From: an uncultured Collinsella sp.
Lineage (GTDB): Bacteria; Actinomycetota; Coriobacteriia; Coriobacteriales; Coriobacteriaceae
DNA length: 14,506 nucleotides
Reading direction: 5' to 3'
NCBI GenBank assembly: GCA_902489965.1
Contig: CABUCA010000050.1
Span: forward strand, 1-14,506
Shown here: positions 1 to 6,582 of the stretch, one piece after another
How the letters are laid out: every line of letters starts with the position of its first letter
Numbering within the stretch: position 1 is the first letter of the stretch
Notes under the pieces: generated by a model
The model's database searches: none
The model's input: only the letters and a program-made list of their open reading frames with translations
Told to the model about the DNA's origin: nothing
Made by a program: the position numbers and the translations under genes

Positions 1-67
1 ATGTTCAGTAAACAGACGCATGTTTCGTTTTGTTCTGTTTACTAAATGTTTTACTTTACTGTTTAGA
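1..67. promoter_or_regulatory. Cluster of AT-rich operator-like repeats (left copy)
   Basis: A perfect 10-bp inverted repeat is visible (AGTAAACAGA at 7-16, TCTGTTTACT at 34-43). Next to it, TTTACTTTACTGTTTAGA at 50-67 matches 16 of 18 bases with the minus strand at 1330-1347, over the lacI promoter. A further inverted pair, ATGTTCAGT (1-9) and ACTGAACAT (127-135), brackets the region. I infer binding sites for the LacI-family protein encoded next door, acting on a gene beyond the left edge. The protein-DNA link is inferred from position and shared sequence only. Confidence 0.6.
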
Positions 68-144
68 AGTTTAACGCGAAATACCCGTAGACGGTAGAGA
101 AATCAGCCTAAACGGTATGTAAACAAACTGAACATACAAGGGCA

Positions 145-173
145 TCAAAAAGAGGGCCCAAAGGACCCTCTCT
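145..173 (-). terminator. Intrinsic terminator of the lacI-type gene
   Basis: On the minus strand AGAGGG (171-166) pairs with CCCTCT (156-151). One mismatch, two more G-C pairs and a three-base loop sit inside. The stem is followed directly by a run of T (147-151). It lies about 65 bases after the stop codon of the LacI-family gene and separates it from the operator cluster to its left. Confidence 0.8.
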
Positions 174-237
174 TAGTAGCGTTATGTATGGCTGCCTTAG
201 CGAGCTTTGCCTCCCTACGGCCCAGCGTTGCCTTCGC

Positions 238-1248
238 CTAGATCTCGCACACGCTCTGGCGCTCGACAAAGTAGGTCGACACGGCCGTCTTGCAGGTATA
301 GCTCTTGGGGTTGCGGATGTTGCCCACCAGGCGACGCACCGCGATCTCGCCCACCTCGTGCTTGGGAACATGCACCGTGGTGAGCGGCGGGTTGGAGAAG
401 GCGCCCAAAGACAGGTCGTCAAAGCCGATGATCGAGACATCCTCGGGCACGCGAATACCGTGCTCGTTGAACGCGCGCATGGCGCCCACGGCGAGCACGT
501 CGTTCTCGGCAAAGAAAGCCGTCGGCAGATCGTCGCGCGAGACGTTGTCGAGCCACACGCCCATGTCGTGATAAGCGCCCTCGAGCGTGGTACCCAGCGT
601 GACGTGCCATGCCGGGTTGGCCTCAAGATCCGCGTCCTCAAGCGCTTGGCGATAGCCGCGCTCGCGGTCCTTAAAGTTGCGGATCCGAAGGTCGCCCGCC
701 AGATAGCCGATTTGCCTGTGGCCTTTCTCGATAAGGTAATCCACGGCACGCAGCACCGAATCGGTGTTGGCGATGACTACGGCATCGAAGTACTGGCGAT
801 CGCTCCAGCCGTCGAGCACAATCAGGTGGGCGGCAGCGTCGGCGAACAGGGCGTAGTCCTCCTCGCCCAGCTCGGTACCCATCAGCACGATGGCGGCCGA
901 CGGGTCGGCGATCAGGCCCTCGACCTGCGGGCGCACGGCGTCCAGGTCGCTAAAGTCGAGCGAGACAAAGCTCGTGCTCATGCCGTGGCGACGCGCCTGG
1001 CGCTCCACGCCCTCGATGACCGCGGGATGGAAGGTGCTCTCGTCCAGGATGGCGCCCGTCTTGCGCGCAAGCACAAACTGGATGCTCTCGAGCTGCGTCG
1101 ACTGCTGATAGCCAAGCGACTGCGCGCACTCCAGGATGACCTTGGCGGTCTCCTCGCTCACGCTGCGCTTGCGGTTGAGCGCGTTGGACACGGTTGCGGG
1201 CGAAAAGCCGGTAATGCGGCTGATCTCGCGGACGCTTGCTTTAGCCAT
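238..1248 (-). CDS. LacI-family transcriptional regulator
   Basis: This 336-residue protein should be a sugar-responsive DNA-binding repressor. Residues 1-48 form the LacI helix-turn-helix (VREISRITGFSPATVSNALN...). Residues 57-336 resemble the periplasmic-binding-protein-like effector domain, with the family signatures AENDVLAVGAMRAF (247-260) and DVSIIGFDD (270-278). The start was chosen at MAKASVREIS because it opens the helix-turn-helix and follows AGGGGG; an upstream in-frame ATG at 1329 would add 27 unrelated residues. The linker after GY47 (QQSTQLESIQ) lacks the usual PNxxAR hinge-helix motif. The gene lies downstream of the beta-glucoside operon but has its own promoter and terminator. 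Its effector cannot be read from the sequence, and the bgl operon already has a BglG regulator, so it may control the gene to the left instead. Confidence 0.9.
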   Translation of the reverse strand: MAKASVREISRITGFSPATVSNALNRKRSVSEETAKVILECAQSLGYQQSTQLESIQFVLARKTGAILDESTFHPAVIEGVERQARRHGMSTSFVSLDFSDLDAVRPQVEGLIADPSAAIVLMGTELGEEDYALFADAAAHLIVLDGWSDRQYFDAVVIANTDSVLRAVDYLIEKGHRQIGYLAGDLRIRNFKDRERGYRQALEDADLEANPAWHVTLGTTLEGAYHDMGVWLDNVSRDDLPTAFFAENDVLAVGAMRAFNEHGIRVPEDVSIIGFDDLSLGAFSNPPLTTVHVPKHEVGEIAVRRLVGNIRNPKSYTCKTAVSTYFVERQSVCEI

Positions 1249-1329
1249 CGTTCCCCCTAGCATCGGTCGCGGCCGAGCATCGTGGCTTGACCGCCCCGTG
1301 GCTCGGCAACTAAACGACCGCAAATTCAA

Positions 1330-1366
1330 TCTAAACAGAATAGTAAATGTTTAGTAGCTAGTTTAG
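1330..1366. promoter_or_regulatory. Operator-like repeats over the lacI promoter
   Basis: CTAAACA (1331-1337) and TGTTTAG (1348-1354) form a 7-bp inverted repeat with a 10-base spacer, and a further GTTTAG lies at 1361-1366. The block shares 16 of 18 bases with the repeat at 50-67. It covers the predicted -10 region of the lacI promoter, so autorepression is the simplest reading. The centre has no CpG, unlike many classical LacI-family operators. Confidence 0.6.
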
Positions 1367-1377
1367 CCTGTTGTCAA
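1348..1377 (-). promoter_or_regulatory. Promoter of the lacI-type gene
   Basis: A perfect -35 hexamer TTGACA is seen on the minus strand (1377-1372), followed after 18 bases by TAAACA (1353-1348), a weak -10. This places the transcript start near 1341, inside the operator-like block and about 93 bases before the start codon. Confidence 0.55.
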
Positions 1378-1430
1378 GCGAAGTGGCCCGACTATTCCCC
1401 CAACGGGCGCATTTGTCCATCTTAACGTTA

Positions 1431-2849
1431 TTACGCAAGGTCTTCGCCATTGCTTGCTATTACGCGTCGGTACCATTCGAAGCTTTTCTTTTTACGTCTC
1501 TCAAACGAGCCCGCACCGCTATCGTCTCGATCGACATAGATAAACCCGTAGCGCTTACGCATCTGTCCTGTGGCGACCGAAACCAAATCGATCGGGCCCC
1601 AACAGGTATATCCCATGAGTTCCACCCCGTCGAGCTCGACGGTCTCCCTCATCGCCTCGATGTGGGCCCGCAGGTATTCAACTCGATAGTCGTCTTCTAT
1701 TTCACCCGAATCTTCCGGCACATCAGGAGCACCCAAACCGTTTTCGACGATGAACAGCGGCTTTTGATAGCGATCCCAGATTTCATTCATGGTGACGCGC
1801 AGCCCTTTGGGGTCGATAAACCTCCCCCAAGGCTCCTGTTTTAGATACGGATTAGGCGCCGAGCGAAGAAGGTTCGAATCGAACTGACCTTCCGCATGCG
1901 CTTTTGCGACGCGCGTCGAGTAATACGAAAACGAGACGAAATCGACCAGGTTTGCAGCCAGTACTTCGCGGTCATCATCCCGATAGGGCACCTCAAAACC
2001 ATGGCGGGCGTATTCCTTGAGAACATAGCTCGGGTACGCACCGCGCACCTGGACGTCGGTAAACATGTAATGGCTGCGATTCTCAGCCTGCGCAGCCAGC
2101 ACATCGTCCGGATCACATGTAGCCGGATAGAAGACACCTGCGTTGAGCATGCAACCGATCTTCGCCCCAGGGCACAGTTCATGACACGCCCCGACCGCAC
2201 GGGCGCTCGCAACCAATACATGGTGCACGGCCGTGTGAACCGTTGCATAGCGATTCTCCCCTTGCTCGAAGATGATCCCCGCCGCCATAAAGCACGCCTG
2301 CGTCATGATGTTGATCTCGTTAAAGGTCAGCCAATAATTGACCAATCCCCGATAGCGCTCGAACACGGTACGCGAATATCGCTCGAACAGGTCGACCAAC
2401 CTGCGATCGCGCCATCCGCCATACGCATCGACGAGATGCATGGGGACATCATAGTGGTTGAGCGTCACCAAAGGCTCAATGTCATGCGCGCGACACGTCC
2501 TAAAAACATCCTCGTAAAAGGCAAGGCCTTCTTCATTGGGCTCGGCTTCGTCTCCTTTGGGAAAAATGCGGCTCCAGGCGATTGATAAGCGCAGGCATTT
2601 AAAACCCATCTGGGCAAACAGTTCAATATCCTGCTTGTACCTATGGTAAAAATCAATGCCCTTGCGAGCGGGATAGAAGCTGTCGGGTGCCAACGCACGC
2701 GGATCAAGGTCTCCCCGCATGACGTCCATGCGTTGATCGCCAAACGGCAGCATGTCGGAATTGGCTAAACCGCGACCGCCTTCGTTCCATCCTCCCTCGC
2801 ACTGGTTTGCAGCCAGAGCCCCGCCCCATAAAAAATCTTCTCTAAACAT
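1431..2849 (-). CDS. 6-phospho-beta-glucosidase, glycoside hydrolase family 1
   Basis: This cytoplasmic enzyme is expected to hydrolyse phosphorylated beta-glucosides delivered by the PTS permease encoded just upstream, giving glucose-6-phosphate and an aglycone or sugar. The 472 residues match a full-length GH1 barrel. Visible motifs are the N-terminal FLWGGALAANQCEGG, the acid/base glutamate E178 in TFNE, and the nucleophile E369 in IVENG. A C-terminal S424-xxxxxxx-K432-x-Y434 region fits the phosphate-binding signature of 6-phospho-glycosidases, as does the ending KKSFEWYRRVIASNGE. The start at MFREDF was preferred to an in-frame upstream ATG (2978): the family begins here and GAAAGGA lies upstream, whereas the extension is a non-homologous Cys-rich stretch over the intergenic hairpins. 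Third gene of the bgl operon. The exact substrate (cellobiose, arbutin, salicin) cannot be told. Confidence 0.93.
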   Translation of the reverse strand: MFREDFLWGGALAANQCEGGWNEGGRGLANSDMLPFGDQRMDVMRGDLDPRALAPDSFYPARKGIDFYHRYKQDIELFAQMGFKCLRLSIAWSRIFPKGDEAEPNEEGLAFYEDVFRTCRAHDIEPLVTLNHYDVPMHLVDAYGGWRDRRLVDLFERYSRTVFERYRGLVNYWLTFNEINIMTQACFMAAGIIFEQGENRYATVHTAVHHVLVASARAVGACHELCPGAKIGCMLNAGVFYPATCDPDDVLAAQAENRSHYMFTDVQVRGAYPSYVLKEYARHGFEVPYRDDDREVLAANLVDFVSFSYYSTRVAKAHAEGQFDSNLLRSAPNPYLKQEPWGRFIDPKGLRVTMNEIWDRYQKPLFIVENGLGAPDVPEDSGEIEDDYRVEYLRAHIEAMRETVELDGVELMGYTCWGPIDLVSVATGQMRKRYGFIYVDRDDSGAGSFERRKKKSFEWYRRVIASNGEDLA

Positions 2850-2914
2850 TATGGTGTCGTCCTTTCTATCAAATTCCCGGCCCACACTGTCGAACGCAAC
2901 GGACTCGGCAAGTG

Positions 2915-2967
2915 CCGCGCAACAGCACAGTACCGTTGCGCGGCCAAGGGGTCGGACCGCGCAACGG
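2915..2967 (-). repeat. Three-armed inverted repeats between PTS and glucosidase genes
   Basis: CCGTTGCGCGG (2933-2943) and CCGCGCAACGG (2957-2967) form a perfect 11-bp stem with a 13-base loop. A third arm, CCGCGCAAC (2915-2923), can pair instead with GTTGCGCGG (2935-2943), a 9-bp stem with an 11-base loop. The two stems share the middle arm and so exclude each other. Neither is followed by a T-run, so this is not an obvious terminator. It may be an mRNA processing or stability element that sets the ratio of permease to enzyme; that role is inferred. Confidence 0.6.
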
Positions 2968-2995
2968 CTGGGGAGCATATTTGTGTAGTAGCCTC

Positions 2996-4444
2996 TTATG
3001 CCTCGACGGATTCAACGGCCTCAGAATCGCCGCTCTTGGACTTCAACGGCATCTTCTCCTGTCCTTCAAATCCAAAAATCATCGCCAACGCAAACGTCAC
3101 GGCACCGCCAGCAAGACACCCGATGGTGCCAGGGATGATATCCTGAGCAAACATGAGCACGTTCATCCATGGGAAACCAACGCCAGTGAAGATATAGACG
3201 TTGGCATGAAGAAGGCTTACCAGCAGACCACCGACAGCACCACCAATCATGTTCCAGGCAAGAGCCTTCTTGTCGCGAAACAGGATGCCGTAGATGATGG
3301 GCTCACTCACGCGACCGAAGGCATAGGTGATGAACAAGTTCCAGCCCGTGGCTCGACTCTCCTTGTCCTTAGCGCGCAGGCCATAGGCGAGCGCGATGGC
3401 AAGCGTGGTGTAGGCTACAACCGCGGTGCCGGGGTATAAGATGGCGTCGTAACCGTTCTGGAGCGCGGCGGGCAATATGGCGGTATAGATCGGCACGTGC
3501 ATGCCGGTGGCGATGATCAGATTCCAGAATGCGCCGATAACCGCGGTCGCAGCGGGACCGGCAACAGAGGCGAGCCAAATGATGAAATCGGCCACAAGGC
3601 CCATGACAAATTGGACGGCAGGGCCGCAGAGGCACAGCGCGACCGGCAACATCACGAGCACCGTACCCACGGGTACGATCAGAATGCGCAACATATCAGG
3701 CGAGATCTTCTTAAAGAAGCGCTCAACATAGGACTGGGCCCAGGTGATCAAGATGACCGGAAGAACAGCCTGGGTGTAGTTGACGAGCTGCATGGGGATG
3801 CCGAAGACGCTGAAAGGCTTTCCGTCCTCAACAATAGCGAGCATGTCGGGATAAATCATCACAACAGCGATGAGCAGTGCCAGCACAGGACTCGTTTTGA
3901 ACTTCTTAGCCGAGCTATAGGCGGCAAACACCGGGAAGTAGTAATACGCCGCATCGCCCACCAGGGAAAGGATCCGATACAGGTCGCTCGTTTCGGACAT
4001 AAAACCGGCGCCTTCGGGCCCAAACAGAATAACGAGCATCTTGAAGATACCGGCGACACAAAAGATCGGAAGGATCGGGGTGATAGCGCCGCTCACGGCA
4101 TCGAGCAGCTGATTGAAGAGGTGCTTGGGCGCCAAGCGCTCCTTCCAGCTAAGCTGAGGGCCATCGAGTTCCTCGTCAATCGATACCGTGACCTCGAATC
4201 CGCCCTGCTTACAAACCTCGTCGTAGACCTTGTCGACCGTGGGCCCGACCACCAGCTGCACCTGCCCTCCGGCGTGCACGACGCTGATGATAGACGAGAT
4301 GTCCTCAAGCTTCTCATCATTCGAGAGGCTTTCATCCTTGAGGTTGAAGCGCAGGCGCGTCATGCAATGCGTAACCGAAGCCACGTTTTCCGCCCCGCCC
4401 ACAGTGGAGAGAATCTGCTCTGCCACCTTTTTGTAATTTGCCAT
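2996..4444 (-). CDS. PTS beta-glucoside-type transporter, EIIBC component
   Basis: This membrane protein should import and phosphorylate a beta-glucoside. The 482 residues hold an EIIB domain (about 1-90) whose phospho-accepting cysteine is C27 in VTHCMTRLRF, and a hydrophobic EIIC domain (about 105-460) with roughly ten membrane segments and the loop motif GRVSEPIIYG. BglF/BglP-type proteins are usually about 610-630 residues with a C-terminal EIIA domain; here the protein stops after EIIC (MPLKSKSGDSEAVESVEA), so EIIA must come from another protein. Two ATGs lie in tandem (4447 and 4444). The second is 6 bases from AAGGAG and was chosen. It is the second gene of the bgl operon, 70 bases after bglG, and its ribosome binding site lies inside an inverted repeat overlapping a RAT-like element. 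Confidence 0.93.
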   Translation of the reverse strand: MANYKKVAEQILSTVGGAENVASVTHCMTRLRFNLKDESLSNDEKLEDISSIISVVHAGGQVQLVVGPTVDKVYDEVCKQGGFEVTVSIDEELDGPQLSWKERLAPKHLFNQLLDAVSGAITPILPIFCVAGIFKMLVILFGPEGAGFMSETSDLYRILSLVGDAAYYYFPVFAAYSSAKKFKTSPVLALLIAVVMIYPDMLAIVEDGKPFSVFGIPMQLVNYTQAVLPVILITWAQSYVERFFKKISPDMLRILIVPVGTVLVMLPVALCLCGPAVQFVMGLVADFIIWLASVAGPAATAVIGAFWNLIIATGMHVPIYTAILPAALQNGYDAILYPGTAVVAYTTLAIALAYGLRAKDKESRATGWNLFITYAFGRVSEPIIYGILFRDKKALAWNMIGGAVGGLLVSLLHANVYIFTGVGFPWMNVLMFAQDIIPGTIGCLAGGAVTFALAMIFGFEGQEKMPLKSKSGDSEAVESVEA

Positions 4445-4448
4445 CATT

Positions 4449-4499
4449 GGCTCCTTTGCACAATCTTGGCTTACTGTTCGAATCGGCAAAGGTCATGCC
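4449..4499 (-). promoter_or_regulatory. Possible ribosome-binding-site sequestering hairpin of the PTS gene
   Basis: On the minus strand CCTTTGC (4492-4486) is perfectly complementary to GCAAAGG (4459-4453), which contains most of the AAGGAG ribosome binding site. Beyond a small internal loop, GGC (4499-4497) can pair with GCC (4451-4449), giving about 10 pairs around a 26-base loop. The upstream arm includes the 3' flank of the RAT-like element at 4491-4523, so the two folds exclude each other. No T-run follows. Translational control is inferred. Confidence 0.5.
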
Positions 4500-4523
4500 C
4501 CGAATGGCTACGGGTTACAATCC
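4491..4523 (-). promoter_or_regulatory. RAT-like element 3, across the bglG stop codon
   Basis: The minus strand reads GGATTGTAA, then a 4-bp apical stem CCCG/CGGG with an 8-base loop, then GCATGACC. Both flanks match the two leader elements (GGATTGTTA and GCATGACC or GCATGCCC) and resemble the known LicT/BglG target GGATTGTTA...GCAAAACC. The TAA inside the 5' flank is the bglG stop codon. The only change in the 5' flank, T to A, is the one that creates that stop. Confidence 0.7.
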
Positions 4524-5354
4524 TTTTTTGGAGATGATCCGGTTGAGATGGATCATCAGATAGAGTTCCTCCTCCTCGGAGAGCGTGGCGTCCCACGTTT
4601 CACGACAATAGGAACCGATATGCTTCACGCACTCTGCCAACTGCGGAAACTCCTCACGAAAGTTCTTGTACATCTGCATGTTGGCGCTGTTCAGCGACTC
4701 GCCGGCTTGAATGCGCTTGAACAGGTACCGCAGATGCGTGGCGAAGCGGGTGAAATCAAAGGAATCGCGGTCGACAATAATGCGGAAATCGCTTTCGAGA
4801 ATCTCGATAACGTCCTCGAGCATATCGTCGAACTGCTTTGCGGGCTCGGCCGTGGCTTTGACGGCTTCAACAACCCGTGCGTTCACGAGATTCATCGCAA
4901 TACTGGCAATCTCATCCTTGGGAAGCCGCTCTCCGAGCTCCTTCTCGAGTCGCATGACGATAAACTGGGCAGCCTTGTATTCCTTCGGATACGTCTCCCG
5001 CACTTCATAGGCAAGAGGCATCGCGATGCGGACCCCCTTTTGGGCTCGCGCAACGGCAAACGACAGGTGATCAGCCATGAACAGCGTCGCATTGGTCGAG
5101 AGGTCGTAGGGCAGTTCGTTGGCAACGATGTCCATAACTTTCGCCGCAAACATCACGATATCCGAGGGAAGATCCCTCATGACATCTTGTCCTTTAGGAT
5201 CAATGTCGTAAAACGTATGCTCGATTTTAGAAAGAGGGAGCTCTCGAGGAAAATCTCCGCCGAAACCGACGCCCCTGCCCATGGCGATGACATCTCGCCC
5301 CTGTCCGTCACGGCAAAGAACCGCGTTGTTGTTAAGCTTTTTAATTGCAAGCAT
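4515..5354 (-). CDS. BglG/LicT-family transcriptional antiterminator
   Basis: This 279-residue protein is expected to bind RAT hairpins in nascent mRNA and prevent termination when beta-glucoside is available, its activity being set by PTS phosphorylation. Residues 1-57 form the CAT RNA-binding domain (MLAIKKLNNNAVLC...GRGVGF). PRD1 spans about 65-168 and PRD2 about 172-279. PRD histidines visible are H96 (MADH), H207 (ATHLRYL) and H269 (MIHLNR). The fourth expected position, second in PRD1 (LicT H159 in IALHIVNA), is asparagine N155 in IAMNLVNA. The start at MLAIKK follows AAAGGAGG and is the family start; an upstream ATG at 5423 lies inside the leader terminator. The gene is first in the bgl operon, behind a RAT/terminator leader, so it probably controls its own synthesis. 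Confidence 0.94.
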   Translation of the reverse strand: MLAIKKLNNNAVLCRDGQGRDVIAMGRGVGFGGDFPRELPLSKIEHTFYDIDPKGQDVMRDLPSDIVMFAAKVMDIVANELPYDLSTNATLFMADHLSFAVARAQKGVRIAMPLAYEVRETYPKEYKAAQFIVMRLEKELGERLPKDEIASIAMNLVNARVVEAVKATAEPAKQFDDMLEDVIEILESDFRIIVDRDSFDFTRFATHLRYLFKRIQAGESLNSANMQMYKNFREEFPQLAECVKHIGSYCRETWDATLSEEEELYLMIHLNRIISKKGL

Positions 5355-5383
5355 GGTGAACCTCCTTTCAAGAACACTCACAG

Positions 5384-5427
5384 AAAAAGACATGATAGCC
5401 AATAGCAGTGCTATTGCGGTCATGCCT
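5384..5427 (-). terminator. Leader terminator of the bgl operon, overlapping RAT-like element 2
   Basis: AGGCATGA (5427-5420) pairs with TCATGTCT (5395-5388), 8 pairs with one G-U. It encloses a perfect inner stem CAATAGC/GCTATTG with a three-base loop (5400-5416). A T-run (5388-5384) follows at once. The 5' arm is the 3' flank of RAT-like element 2, the classical arrangement in which bound BglG protein blocks the terminator. Confidence 0.75.
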
Positions 5428-5440
5428 TACGTAACAATCC
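5418..5440 (-). promoter_or_regulatory. RAT-like element 2 (compact)
   Basis: The minus strand carries GGATTGTTA, then C-GTAA-G, then GCATGACC. The flanks match the other two elements, but the apical stem is reduced to a single C-G pair closing a GTAA loop of the GNRA type. It overlaps the leader terminator at its 3' side. Confidence 0.65.
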
Positions 5441-5456
5441 GTGTTGTATTGCTCTT

Positions 5457-5486
5457 GGGCATGCCTCCACACAGGAGTAACAATCC
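5457..5486 (-). promoter_or_regulatory. RAT-like element 1, at the 5' end of the bgl transcript
   Basis: The minus strand carries GGATTGTTA, an apical stem CTCC/GGAG with a TGTGT loop, then GCATGCCC. The 5' flank is identical to the established LicT/BglG target sequence. It lies about 8 bases after the predicted transcript start. Its palindromic GGCATGCC could also pair with the 3' flank of element 2. Confidence 0.8.
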
Positions 5487-5500
5487 AAGATGATGAATTC

Positions 5501-5506
5501 ATTATA
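5501..5506 (-). promoter_or_regulatory. Promoter -10 box of the bgl operon
   Basis: A perfect TATAAT lies on the minus strand, putting the transcript start near 5494 and about 140 bases before the bglG start codon. The -35 position (GTCCCC about 17 bases upstream) does not match consensus, so the promoter may need an activator or be weak. Confidence 0.6.
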
Positions 5507-5603
5507 GCGCTCTCCCCGCCCCGGGGACCATCGGGCTGGCGAACGGTAGATGTCGGCCCGCCAGCGGCCACATCGAGCAGATGGGCGTGCTTCGATCCCA
5601 AGC

Positions 5604-6578
5604 CTAGCCTAGGATGCGGGCCATGCGCGCCTTGAACTCGGACAGAAAGCGCGGGGCATCCACGGTGAGCGCCACGAGCGCGCTCTTATCCGGGTCGGAC
5701 AGTCGGTGTTCGTCGCAGATAGTGCGGCCGCGATACTCGCCGAGCAGGTCGACGCGCAAGTTGCAACCAAGTGCGCCCACGAGCGTGGGGTCGATCGCCA
5801 CGGCAACGGCCAACGGATCGTGCAGCGCACAACCACCCAGGTAGGGTGCGTTCATCTCGTACGAGCCAATGTAGTGCTCGACCATGCTAGCAAATGCGCA
5901 GCCCGCCATGGTGCCCGAGCCCGTCCAACCGGCAATGTCGCGGCGCGTGAGCACCACGCGATGCGTCACGTCCAGGCCCACCATGGTGAGCTTGCGGCCC
6001 GAGCGCAGCACGGCATCGGCCGCCTCGGGATCGCTTGCCATGTTGGCCTCGGCACCCGCACTCACGTTACCGGGCACGGTCAGGGCACCGCCCATTACCA
6101 CCACGCGGCCGATAGACATCACCGCCGCCGCATCGCGCTCCAGGGCAAGCGCCAGGTTGGAGAGCGGGCCGGTCGCTACGTAGACCAGATCGGGACCATA
6201 GGTGCGCGCGGCATCGATCAGATAATCGACCGCAGCGTTGCCATCAGCAGACGTCGCCCCTACCGGCTCGTAGGGCGACGCGGGCACGCTCGCGCCGCCG
6301 ATGCCGTTCTTACCGTGAATGAGCGCGGTGGACGCCGGCGGCGTATAAGGCTCAGTCGCCTGCAGAGGACGGTCGGCACCCAGGTACACCGGCACCTCGG
6401 GACGACCCAACAGGTCGAGAACCGCCAAGCAGTTATGCGCCGACTGGTCGACGCGCACGTTGCCAAAACACGTGGTGATGCCCACGAGTTCCACCTCGGG
6501 GCTCGCGATAGCATAGGCAAGCGCCATCGCATCGTCCACACCCATATCCAGATCAAGGATCAGCTTCTTGATTGCCAT
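5604..6578 (-). CDS. Inosine-uridine-type nucleoside hydrolase
   Basis: This 324-residue cytoplasmic enzyme should cleave ribonucleosides to a free base and ribose, which the ribokinase encoded just upstream can phosphorylate. The N-terminal calcium-binding signature appears as DLDMGVDDA (D9, D11, D15, D16; family form DTDPGxDDA, so T and P are replaced). Further family positions are T137 in VATGPLSNLA, the ribose-binding loop PGNVSAGAEANMASDPEAA (169-187), and H253-D254 in LHDPLAVA near the C terminus. Length fits the family. The start at 6578 follows GCGGAG by about 8 bases and lies 4 bases after the ribokinase stop, so the genes are probably translationally coupled. Base preference (purine, pyrimidine or mixed) cannot be read safely. 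Confidence 0.92.
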   Translation of the reverse strand: MAIKKLILDLDMGVDDAMALAYAIASPEVELVGITTCFGNVRVDQSAHNCLAVLDLLGRPEVPVYLGADRPLQATEPYTPPASTALIHGKNGIGGASVPASPYEPVGATSADGNAAVDYLIDAARTYGPDLVYVATGPLSNLALALERDAAAVMSIGRVVVMGGALTVPGNVSAGAEANMASDPEAADAVLRSGRKLTMVGLDVTHRVVLTRRDIAGWTGSGTMAGCAFASMVEHYIGSYEMNAPYLGGCALHDPLAVAVAIDPTLVGALGCNLRVDLLGEYRGRTICDEHRLSDPDKSALVALTVDAPRFLSEFKARMARILG

Positions 6579-6582
6579 TGTT

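Noticed and set aside
184..1260. Long open frame on the plus strand opposite the LacI gene
   Set aside because: Its product has no recognisable domain. It is the antisense shadow of a high-GC gene whose minus-strand product is a clear LacI protein.
1381..1430. Terminator after the glucosidase gene
   Set aside because: Only a 5-bp GCCCG/CGGGC stem with a 13-base loop and no T-run is found.
2850..2978. N-terminal extension of the GH1 enzyme from an upstream ATG
   Set aside because: The extra 43 residues are not like GH1 enzymes and coincide with the intergenic hairpins; a ribosome binding site precedes the internal start.
5355..5423. N-terminal extension of the BglG homologue
   Set aside because: It falls within the leader terminator, and the CAT domain starts at the later ATG behind AAAGGAGG.
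5535..5565. Terminator after the nucleoside hydrolase gene
   Set aside because: A 7-bp stem GCTGGCG/CGCCAGC exists but has a 17-base loop and no T-run, so read-through into the bgl leader cannot be excluded.
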